Below, piece by piece: positions 34,820 to 44,774 of a DNA stretch of 64,000 nt (the first letter of the stretch is position 1; each line of letters opens with the position of its first letter). Under the pieces are notes generated by a model that did not search any database, was not told the origin of the DNA, and saw only the letters and a program-made list of their open reading frames with translations. Origin of the DNA: Marsupella aquatica (Eukaryota > Marchantiophyta); the NCBI GenBank assembly GCA_973895155.1, contig OZ316897.1, positions 23,188,001-23,252,000 of the forward strand. Direction: 5' to 3'. Position numbers and translations under genes: made by a program.

Positions 34820-35600
34820 TCTCGTAAACTAGCGCTAAGTGCGCATACTGCTAAATACGGACACCTCCTAGGTATGGTTTGTGTTCCGCCGCCGGAACGT
34901 ACCTTAGTCGATAGCAGGATCGACCCCGGCTTAAGGGCTTCTAAGCCTTCGTGCTGTCCGCCTTCAATCCGGATTCGATGATACAGGTCCTCAACCCGTG
35001 CTCGCAACCACTTACCTGCAGGCTGCACCTTGTGCACGTCTCGGGTAGTGCGTTCGGCCTGGCGCTGCCACCCATATACGAGAAACCCACACACATATGC
35101 GCACACATGCATACAATCTCGATTTACACGAAGGAAAATGATGGGAAAGGATTTTACTACAAAGGGAACATATGCGTACACTTAGTTGACACGACAGCCC
35201 TGGAATGCACAGGTTCAAGGCCGAGGGTGCACACTACAACGGAGCCCGGCTCCGCACTCGCCCGACGAGCTTAGTCCTATCCCCTCCCCTTGGTACTCTG
35301 TCATTCCCAGAGGTCGGGACTCCCCGCATGTCCCGCGGATGTCCGACTCTGAAACTAAAAACCCCCCCTGCCTCTACCGAGGGGTGCACTAAATACTAAG
35401 AGCCGAGGGACGGGGTGTCCTCTCGCCGAAGATTCGCTGACTAAGGTCCTAACTAAGCTGACAGTCAGGCCGGAAAACGGCTGTGTCTTATTAGAAGATC
35501 CTAATCTACGCAGGCTGGACAGCAGGGCAGCGCTGCTGTACCTAAGGCAGGTGCCTGTCCCAAGAGCCTGACTAAGCCAATCCTAATCCTAATCTATTCC
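34820..35600 (-). repeat. LTR-like 3' region of element C
   Basis: On the minus strand this shows the same order of landmarks as R1 and the element A LTR: TATA-like TAGTATTTAG near 35,395 next to a C/G-rich run, then GGCTTAGAAGCCCTTAAGCC at 34,930-34,949, then GTTCCGGCGGCGGAAC at 34,877-34,892. Local similarity to R1b includes CGGGACTCCCC and a CACACACA-rich stretch. It ends at the target duplication. Confidence 0.6.
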
Positions 35601-35610
35601 TACTCTGCCG

Positions 35611-38271
35611 CTAATGCCTGGCACGCTTGCCAGAGCCACCCGAATGGGAACGGCCATCCCGCTGCCTTCCAAGCCTGTCATTGTCCGCTTTGAGGAGCTG
35701 GACCTGGTCTAGCAGAGATTCGTTCTCTCGCCTCGCCGCGTCCGTCTCCTCTACTGCCTCCTGACATGCCTCCTCCAGCTGCTGGGCGTCGCTCGTCAGT
35801 TTACCCGCCAGCTGGTCCTGCTTCTCGTCCTCGGTTTGGAGCCGCGCCATCTCGGCCTACAGCGTGGCTATCTCCGTCGCATCCCGCTGGGCTCGCTCCT
35901 CGGCCTCCTCCAGGTCTTTCTGCCAGGTGACAGCTTGTTTCTTCAAATTATCAATCTGGTTCCGGAGTCGTGTAATCTCGGCCTCGTTCCCAGCTTTGGC
36001 CTGTTCGGCTAGGGCGGTAAGAGCGTACGCCTTTGCTAATAACTCATCGGCGGCTGCAACCTTGGGTCGTAGTTGCAGAAGCTCAGCCTCTTGAGCCGCC
36101 ACTTCGTTCTTTAGGTACACGGACTCCACCCGGTACCGCTCTATCCTCTGAAGGGCCTCCGACTGGGCCCGACCTGCCTTTACGGCGGCAACCAACTCCT
36201 GATTGAAGAAACAGGCTACCTTCCGGGCCATGAACTCCCCGGTATCTCGGGCAATTTGATGAGAGAAATCTCCCAGAAGCCCGTTCAGAAACGTACCCTG
36301 TACGAAGAGTTCCGGGTGGTCCAAGTTGTGCCTGTCCGGATTTGGGCACGGGCAAACATCAACACGCGCAGGGGCCGAGGCAGTGACGTCCAGCCCTGGG
36401 GACATAACGTTGGAAGGGGCTGGAGTGTCCTCCTGCAGCGATGTCCGGTTCTCCGGAATTGCCACCGGCGGGTCCTTGGGAGACCCGGGTTCGGGTAAGA
36501 CCTCTGCCGTACCAACTTCTGTACTTAGCCCGGCTAGTTGGGTCGCATCAACGGTTGCGACGACCGACCCCTCCGGCGCCTCCTCGGTTACGATTACAAC
36601 TATTTGTGGAGGTGGGGTGGGTGAAGCTGGCATGTCCACTGGACTTCGGGCCTCGGGTTGGGGCCGTCTCTCCAATGCCGGAAAAACCCACCTAGCTGGG
36701 ACCAGCTTTGTAACGTTGATGCGGGGAAGGGTTCGTCGATCAAACCGGGCGTACCACTCAAGAATGATTTCGATGTGGCTAGCAAAATACGCCTTCCCGC
36801 CAATGTACAGCATCTTCCTTCGTCGCTCCATCTCTTCATGGAATTTCTTAGCGAAGTACGACGCCCATTTCCTAGGTCGATAGTTCTCGACCTGGATAAC
36901 CTGGGCGGCGGAGATCTCCCCCCGGGGTTCCATCATGTGGAGAGCGTACCTCTGGAACTCCAGCCGCTCAGCTATCTCGGGCATGAGGCAGGTCCTCATC
37001 ACGAACCCGTTGTCTACTGATCCCTCTGAGGGAAAACTTGAAGATTGGTACTTGGCCCCCTTGCCCCCGGGAGCCCGTGATTCGACTCGATGGTCACCTT
37101 CGGGTAACCCGAAGATCATCTTGAGCCGTTCTTCTGTGAGGGACATATTCCTTCCCCGCAGCCGAGTCTGTTGACGTACGTCGTCATAATTCTTGACGAA
37201 TTCTGTCATGTCCTCCCCGTAGTACCTGCAAGTGTTCCAGGGGAGAGAGGTGAGGTGCTCAAATCCCTGAGTCTTCAGGTACACCGCATGCTTGGGATGG
37301 AGGATGTTGCTATGAACGTTTTCTCCCATGCGATGCATCGTCACCTTGGCTACGGCTACCGTGGCCAACGGTAACCCGGACGCAGTGGCGGATTCCTTCC
37401 TCTTCTTTCCCCGTGACTGACTCGGGGAAGGTGATACTTCCCCATCCTCCCGATCGGGCCTGGGGAGTGCCACTACGGTTGGTAACGGGCCCGGGGCGGC
37501 CACGATCACTATGTTGTCTGCTGGGGCCGCTCTTGGGGTCAGAGCAGGGGGTGGGGACGATATAGTGTCGGCCCCCCGAGCGCTTGTTCCTCTGGGCCGC
37601 CTGGTCAAGGGTGGGGTAGCCTCGTCGTCATCGCTAAGATCCACAGCGTTGATGACGGAGCGTACCTGTGCTGGCTAGGTGATAGGTGGTGGGGTTTGGC
37701 TAGGCTGCGGCTGAGGCTGAGGCTAAAGCTGAAGCTGAGGTTGAGGCTGGGGTTGCATGGGCACGGGTACGGGTACGGGTACGGGCCCGACTGAGTTGGT
37801 CATGTTGGTTGATGGCCGAGTTCCCATGAAGCTCTGCAAGTGCTGGTAGAAGTTCTCCGAAGCGAGTGCGGACGCCCTTGTCGAACGGTTGGTACTGGAC
37901 TCGCCGTTAATGACAGCCCGAACCTGGGCAGGGATGTGGTCGAAGTGATGTCGCTGCAGGTCGATTGTACCCGGGATATTGAAGACCTCGTCCGGAAGCC
38001 GAAGCAATGCTTCCCAGAACCCGATATATTTGTCTCCGTTGAAGAAGTACCCAGATACCTCAGCTGGTCGGTAAAGCTCGCTCTGAGACGGGTAGTCAAA
38101 GTTAAGGACGTAGTGGTGTCGTCCTGCTAGGCGGATGGCTCTCTCGTATTCGCGTTCGATCTCGTATCGGCGCGGGTTGGCGTGTTTCAATGAATCGGCC
38201 AAGTGCCTTCCGGTAGATAGGAACTGCGTCCAGAATCGAATGGCCGAGCTGGAGAGGATCGTGTGCGACAT
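35611..38271 (-). pseudogene. Element C protein: ORF1 plus ORF2 in one frame with three TAG stops
   Basis: From the ATG at 38,271 one frame runs for 887 codons to 35,611 and is broken by only three codons, all TAG: at 37,723, about 45 bases further on in the QPQPQP-rich linker, and at 35,854. The first part (182 residues) is the ORF1 domain with FWTQFLSTGRHLAD and an acidic ER helix. The second part starts acidic (DLSDDDEATPP), carries the globular domain (SLTEERLKMIFGLPEGDHRV, then NGFVMRTCLMPEIAERLEFQ) and ends in a coiled coil (LKADNDRLGRQRDG). Order and lengths parallel element A, where the two parts are separate overlapping ORFs. Function is unknown. Confidence 0.65.
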
Positions 38272-38371
38272 TCAGAGGAGATAGTAGTGGCGACCTAGAG
38301 AGAACGAGAGAGTTGGGGTCGAAGCTGGCGCGCGGACTGATGGACTGGTGCACTACAAAGGGTTGGCTCCC

Positions 38372-38379
38372 CTTTTATA
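38372..38379 (-). promoter_or_regulatory. TATA box of element C
   Basis: On the minus strand TATAAAAG lies in GTATAAAAGGGGAGCC, about 100 bases before the ORF1 start codon at 38,271. Transcription would be expected to begin near 38,345. It shows that the element carries its own RNA polymerase II promoter at its 5' end. Confidence 0.6.
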
Positions 38380-38736
38380 CTTTGAGGGCTTGTCAATCCC
38401 CGACGTCTCCTCGACGCCCATAGGTTGAACCGCTCACGCTTGTGGTGTACCGGCCACTCCGTCGGTCTGAGTCAGCGTGCGTCAGTGGCCGCTTCCTTGA
38501 GTTCGTTATACGGACCCGAGGGAGGGGCCCCTCCACGCTCGTAATCCGGGTGTGCGAATAGCGACCCGCCGCCAGCCTGAACCTGAAGTCCCCCTTATTG
38601 CCTAATGATGTCCTACCCCTAATGATTACCTAAATACTGTCGTTATGCTAATAATAGCGGCCTAAGACCCACCTAACGCGCATGCCGAGCGCAGTTAGAC
38701 TGAATCACTCATTAACCGCCGTACCGGCGGCGTCAC

Positions 38737-41609
38737 ATGGTGGAATCACAATACTTTCCCAATTTCCATAGGGGAGTAATTACTTTGGTTCGGTGGTGGA
38801 TTGATTCAACAAAACTACTTGCAAACGGGAAATTTTTGTCGGACATTTTGGTTGAAGGTTCAGAGAGGATGGAGACGGTGGATAGGGATGATCTCTATCC
38901 AAATGTAAATGATAGGGGAATGCCGCGCACAAGGCCATACAATTTCAACAAGAGGACTCATGTAGATCCGATTGAAAAGAAGAGAAGGTTGTTGGAAACC
39001 AAAGCAGTTTCAAAAACAACGGAAGCTTCGATTGATGAAATTAAAAGAGAGAATTGTTGCAAGCAGAAATGTTGTCTGACTATGCCAAGAGAAGACATAG
39101 ACGATATCCGGATAGAATTTCACGGGATGTCTAGCGAGTCAAAAACATCACACATTTTCAACCTCTTCCACTACAGAGAAGATGATGTTCGTGATAAGGG
39201 GCAACATGTTCTCAAGGGTATGGTCGTATGTAGACATGCATTTGCAATCATCCATGGCTTTAGCCACACGAAATATTATGATTACAAAAGGAGATATGTG
39301 GAGGGTTGCAAAATTGGGTTCCATGGAAACACGGGCTCCATGAAAACAAGGTCAAATACCTTGCATGCACGAGCTCTGTTGGAGGATTTTTTGACTCGAA
39401 ATGCAGAGCCCATGCCTCATATACCTTATGCTGGGGCTCATGGGACAAACTCCATTGAGTATCGTCTTCCAGCATGTTACAAGAAGTTGGAGATTTTGGA
39501 AGATGTGAGAACAAAGATGAAGGAAGAGGGGCTTCCTCCAGTTACAGAGAATACTCTGTACAAGATTTGGAGCAGATCATTCGCAAACTTCAGTTTCCAT
39601 AAAGATGGTGCATTTGCCAAGTGTACTCTTTGTTGTGAATACAAAGATAGTTTGATGCGAGAAAGAAGGAAAAAGAGCGTGCTGAAATTGAAGAAAAACG
39701 AGCGCAACATCTTCGTGAGCAGATGTCACGTAGATATGTTTACTATGCTCATCGAGTGATGGCTAAGCAACATCCAGGGGAATATCTTTGCATCATTCAC
39801 GACAAGATGGATCAAGCAAAGACATGGATTCCAAAAATGGTCAGTACTCCTAAATCACTTTCGGGTCATGGGATGCCACTACCTATTGCTCTCACAGGGA
39901 TGTTGACCCACGGAAGGGATCCAGGAGTCTATGCACACTTTAGTGTCACTGGCCTTTGGCCAGAAGATGCTGATTTCACGGTGACATCCTTGGCTAAGTG
40001 TCTTCGAGACCTTCAAGAGTACAATGGAGACAAGACAGGTGACATGTTGGATGGCCTTTATTTGGAACCTCATAGACCTTTCTTTCAAGCCCTTCTTGAC
40101 TTTGATGCATTTTTTAAGGGATATTTGGAACCAAAGAGTATTCCAATGAATAGGTATATTGGTTCTGAAGATGCAGTCGAGAGTCAGACGGAGACGGTCT
40201 CCACCCAACATGGTGAGGATCAAGGAGGGGACATGCATGGGGAACAAGGCAGTCCATCTTTCAAGCCCTTGCCAAGGCACCTAACACTGCAAATGGATAA
40301 CTCAGCAAAGGATAACAAAAACCAGACTGTCATGGCATTTTGTAGTGAGCTTGTGAGTAGAGGAGTATTTGAAACTATTCAAATGTCTTTTCTAATGGTT
40401 GGTCATACACACGAAGATGTTGATGCACTCTTTTCGAAGGTATCATATCAAGTTCAGCACAAGGAAGTTGCAACTCTCCTTGCTCCTATGGCAGAGGTTT
40501 GGGAATGTGAGAGCATTCATCCAGTTCCCAGATTGATACAAGAAGTTGCATCTTACAAAGAATATCTTCAAACTTTCAAAGTTAAAGATATTCAAGGTCA
40601 CTCAAAACCCGTATCATTTCTTTTCTCTATGAGAGATAATGTACCAATATTTCAGTATAAGTCCCATGTAAAGCAAGCTTGGGCTCTAGTTGGAGGAAGG
40701 TGCATTTGGGCAATAGATCTGACAACAAATTCTCTTCTTTTACCTAGTGGAGAGCCCTTAGCTAAATTCATTGGAGAGATACACAAAAAATCTGAAGAGA
40801 TTATCCCATTTCTTAACAAGTACCTTGATTTTTTGAGAAGGAGTTGCACTGATGAGACATCTATAGCATATAAGGAAAGATTTCCTCTTGTGAAATATTG
40901 GGAGAGAATTGTGGAGTTGTTGACAAATGGGCTTGCACTAGAAGGGGAGGGAAGTACTCAATTTCCCTTGAAAAATGGATTTTGGCCTAAGACTAACCAC
41001 GGCACTGGTTACAAGGTCAACCAACCGGAACAAAGTGGTCCTCCAAGTGAAGATGAGGAGAATGCAGAGATGACGGCTCTTCAAACTGAGGTCTTGGAAG
41101 AGATGGAAGATCAAGCAGCACCATTTGTTGGATCTCGAGCTGAGAGAGAACAAGGACGGTGGATTCCCCTACAGGATATTCGTGAAGGGAACTTTGTATT
41201 TCTTCGACCTGAGGATGACTGGGAGAATAAAAATGGTGGAGGTCATTTTTGGTTGGTGAGAGCTTTGGGTTCGGTGGACCCTAAGCATGAAGTCCCAACT
41301 ACATCTCCAACAAACCCTCCTATGCCTCAACAATATGCTCCAATGTTTCCAGTCAAATGGTGGAGGCCTAAACACTCTAAACTTGATGTGACTGAGAGTG
41401 CACGGTATCTAAACTGCTTCATGTCCACTAAGACATGGGAACGAGATCCAGGGTTTGGTGAGAACGCTCAACATTGGCAATATGCAAATTCTGCAATGTA
41501 TGGTTTTAAATCTGGCATGAAAGAAGAAAACATGGCAGGCAGAGGTTTGAAGATTCCTCAAAATGTTCTACAAACTGTCCAAAGTTATCTCCAAAGGATG
41601 GACAAGTAG
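38737..41609 (+). pseudogene. DUF7869 (DDE-like) transposase: 3' part of the split gene, one frameshift
   Basis: The frame continues the third DUF8039 repeat (GVITLVRWWIDS), then has a Cys-rich segment (CCKQKCCL near 39,055; CTLCCEYK near 39,625) and a basic Lys/Glu-rich helix. A one-base frameshift, probably in the A/G run at 39,660-39,690, moves translation to the second frame, which ends at 41,609. That frame shows the DUF7869 core: YLCIIHDKMDQAKTW, HGRDPGVYAHF, LTLQMDNSAKDNKN and FLMVGHTHEDVDALFS. The spaced D, D and HED residues fit an RNase-H-like transposase fold. The C-terminal region (FPVKWWRPKHSKLD, AGRGLKIP) resembles a chromo- or BAH-like end. Without the frameshift and element C this would be a complete transposase gene. 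A copy of the palindromic iteron lies inside the coding region at about 38,880-38,901. Confidence 0.75.
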
Positions 41610-41879
41610 ACTTAGTTGTTACTTGCGAAGCTATAATAATTAAATTAATTTAGATAGTTACTTACCTAGTTTTTATGTAAATAGTCGACACTTATTCAAA
41701 CATACTAACTTACGTACTAGTTATTTACTATTCTAATAGTTTTAATGTGAGACCATGTCATTGAGTGTTAGTTATACTATCTCCTCATTTTCTAAACTTT
41801 TGATCATTATGAATATGAATGTTTGCTTTTTTGCATAATGAAAAATATTTTTCTATTCATTCCTTTGTTTTAAATGATT

Positions 41880-42240
41880 ATAATAAGATTTGGTAGGAAA
41901 ATATACACTTTTTACGCCAAATGTACACTTTGTTGCACTCAAAGTTACACTTTCTAGACCAACTGCACTTAAATGTACACTTTTTAAGCCAAATGTATGT
42001 TTCTTTCACTCAAATGTACACTTTCTAGGCCAAATGTACTCAAATGTACACTTTTAGAGCCAAATGTACCTATTTTGATGTTCAAATATACACTTTTTAT
42101 TGCCCAAATGTACACTCTTTAGGCCAATTGTACACTTTTCTATCCCCAAATGTACACTTTTCATTGGCCAAATGTACACTTTTCCTCGCCCAAAAGTACA
42201 CTTTTCATTGCCCAAATGTACATAAATCAAATAATAATAC
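41880..42240. repeat. Subterminal minisatellite AAATGTACACTTTT
   Basis: About 14 copies of AAATGTACACTTTT with short spacers (TAGGCC, TCATTGCCC) lie ~300 bp downstream of the transposase stop codon. Subterminal arrays of this kind often hold transposase binding sites, so this may mark the right end of the large transposon; no clean terminus follows. Confidence 0.75.
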
Positions 42241-42330
42241 ACTTTTAATGAATAGGCTGATCTATGGAGAATGACTTGGAGGATTGTGAAGACAAAGCCG
42301 AGGACTGCTTTTCCATAGAGTCCACTGCAA

Positions 42331-42360
42331 GGGTTTAGGGTTTAGGGTTTAGACCCTAAA
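42331..42360. repeat. Interstitial telomere-like TTTAGGG repeats
   Basis: Three plus-strand TTTAGGG units are followed at once by the reverse motif CCCTAAA. They sit about 12 bases from the end of homology of copy B, so they may be filler added during repair of a break. Confidence 0.8.
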
Positions 42361-42787
42361 TCTACATATGTACAGCGAGTCAAGAGCACAAGTGTTGCTC
42401 TTACCAGTGGATCCGCAATCCCACTAATCTAAATGTCAGGGCCGCCTCTGGGTCCTGATCCTAATTCTAAACTTGGAGATTTGCGCCCGCCCTGCCCACT
42501 CACCCCTCCTCCCTCCACGTCCGCCCTCCTTAAAAGGAGCGGCCCTCCACCACCGTCATGGTAGCCTTGGCTTATCCTCAATGGACGCCCCCAATGTTTC
42601 CTCCGCAGCCACTACCGTAGGTCCGTCTTTTGATAGATTACCTGCCCTAGACCAAGTCAACTCTCCCGTGGCTTGATCGGGTCCACCCTCAGCTACGGCC
42701 TCAGATTTGGCTACGACCTCAGATTTGGCTACGGCCTCAGATCCGGCTACGGCCTCCCCGACCTGCTCTAGTGATGGATCCGCTACC

Positions 42788-43074
42788 CTCGGGGGGTTAA
42801 CTAAGTGTATATTTTGGGGTACCACGTGCAATCATAGCCTAATATAAATAGACCTATTTTATAAAGAAAATATCCCAAGAATATTCTCCATTTTTAATAT
42901 TAATAACCTATTTTTCTTTATAAAAGGTATATATTAGAGAATATTCTATAAACATGAGTTTATAATACCTTCTTTTGCCTCCTACGCTTTTTAAAAACTT
43001 AGTTAATTTCTGTCAAAAATACCTATTTTGGATCGCACGTGGTTTCTAAGATTTTTGATAGTCAACCCCCCGAG
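42788..43074. mobile_element. 287-bp MITE inside copy B
   Basis: The ends are inverted repeats: CTCGGGGGGTTAACTA on the left and, reading inward, CTCGGGGGGTTGACTA on the right (15 of 16 match). CCGCTACC flanks it directly at 42,780-42,787 and 43,075-43,082, an 8-bp target duplication. Inner CCACGTGC words are also inverted. The interior is AT-rich and non-coding. Eight bases fits hAT; nine (CCGCTACCC) is possible and would fit Mutator. Confidence 0.85.
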
Positions 43075-44774
43075 CCGCTACCCCGGCTTCATCAATGATT
43101 GTCCCGGCCTCGGCCTTGCCATCCCCGCCTTCTAGGACAATTGAATCCTCTGTTGTGACCTTGCCTGAGGCTGGTGCCGTGTTCTGCTCCTTGGTCATGG
43201 TGGCTTGAGAAGCCGCGTTGCTCCCTGACCCAGAAGGTTTCCGCTTCTTCTTCTTCCCTTGTTCGGCAGCTGGTCCCTTCCCCTTGCCACTTACCTCTGG
43301 CACTGGTACAAGTGTCGCGGCTTGTCCCTCGGCCAGTACTACCTCTGGCAACCTTGTTGCCACAATTGGAGCTTGAACTGATGAGGCCAAGCACTTAAAC
43401 ATTGCGGCTTGTTTCTTCAGCCGCTCCGATTGGTTGTTGGCTCGCCGTTGTAAGTTCTCTAGCTTCCGCGTGCTTTCCTCCAACTCCTCATGCGTTTTGT
43501 CCAGGTCCTTGCGCGCCTTCTTTAGCTCCTTCTGCACTTCCTCCAATTCCTTCTGTAAGGCAGCCCTCTCTTCCTGGGTTGCTCTCAGCTCCTTGTCGAG
43601 CTCTCGGACGACCTCGGATTCTATCTGGTTCATCTTGGCGTAAGTCTGATCGAGCATATCGTCCTTCTCATGCAGGTTGGCCTTGAAGCTGGCCGTCAGG
43701 GATGCAAGCTCCTGTTGTAGCACGATAATCCTTTGATAGGATTTCCCTAACTTGGCCTCCTTCTGTTCAAGGGCTCCGCGGAGATCCTCAAGCTCCCTCT
43801 TCAACGCCCTCTCCTTCCTTTGTGTCTCCGCCATGGCCCAATTGTTGGTTGCTATGTGGGCCTCCACTGCGTCCTTCAACTCTCGCTTCCATTTCTCCTT
43901 TTCCTTGACCGCGTCGGCCAACTCCCCTTGGGTCCGAGCCCTGGGCCCTCAGTTTACAAAATAACAAAATACATGTGCAAACGTCCAATGGGTATTAAAT
44001 ATCAATTTTGCAAATAATATTATAGCACGGTTCTAACCAACAAGGTCCTTATATACCTCCAATGCTGATTAGAATAAATGAAGTCTCTTTTTTAATGTGT
44101 CCAAAAGTTGTTCAATTGAAGGGCCATGGAAATACCCAATGACACGCGTCACCCGTTGATTTGACCATGTGTCAACATACCAATGGATAATTAGGGTGTA
44201 TGGGATTTGGGGAAGAGTGCCCAAAGAGTGTTGTGTTCCCCCTTGCCCCTCCTACTTTGTAAGAGCCGTCCGATGTAAGATGCCATAGATCGGACGACGA
44301 GGATTATCAGTGGGTCCAAGGGGCTAGCGAGACCGGGAGCGAGATAGTGCGGGAGGAGGGGACTCAATGAGGCAGGAGAGGAGGGGTCTCCCGAGAGGTC
44401 CCAGCTAGAGCCCCACTTTCTCAGTTTTTTTCAGGCTTTCTTAGCGAGTTCTTCATCGTCTACAGAGCTTGCGTGATCTTGGGCCAGGGTTTGGGCGAAA
44501 GTGTTTGACCCCGTGTTTGACCCAGTGTTTGATGTTGGGCGGACTGTGTGACGCCAATGACATGGTCCTTATTTTGTAATCTGATTAAGTAGGTTGCTGT
44601 ATGCAAGGAGTAGCTATTGATATTATATAACAATTAGCAAGATGGCAAGAATAAGGGCAATCATGGCGTTAAGAGTAGGGAAATAAAAACTATGTCGCGG
44701 GTGGTCGACGACCATATCTCTTTCAATATGTCACCAAATCCGGATTTGTAAAGAGCATTGGAAAGATCTGGTCA

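Larger units (their letters stand above)
34720..38731 (-). mobile_element. Element C: 4,012-bp insertion with 5-bp target duplication
   Basis: GTCAC flanks the insertion at 34,715-34,719 and 38,732-38,736. Reading on the minus strand, the element has a 5' region with hairpin CCGCCGTACCGGCGG at its tip, a TATAAAAG box, one long reading frame (ORF1 plus ORF2) and an LTR-like 3' region. It is clearly richer in G and C than its surroundings. No matching LTR pair was found, and the two ends agree only weakly as inverted repeats (GYCGY..GG then TTAA). A 5-bp duplication is usual for LTR-element integrases, so this could be a non-autonomous retroelement or a partly deleted one. Confidence 0.75.

Noticed and set aside
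36326-36883. Plus-strand frame of 185 codons
   Set aside because: It is the complement of the element C protein, whose minus-strand domains are recognisable.
34715-38736. Element C as a TIR DNA transposon
   Set aside because: The two ends match at only about half of the first 20 positions, which is not convincing for inverted repeats.
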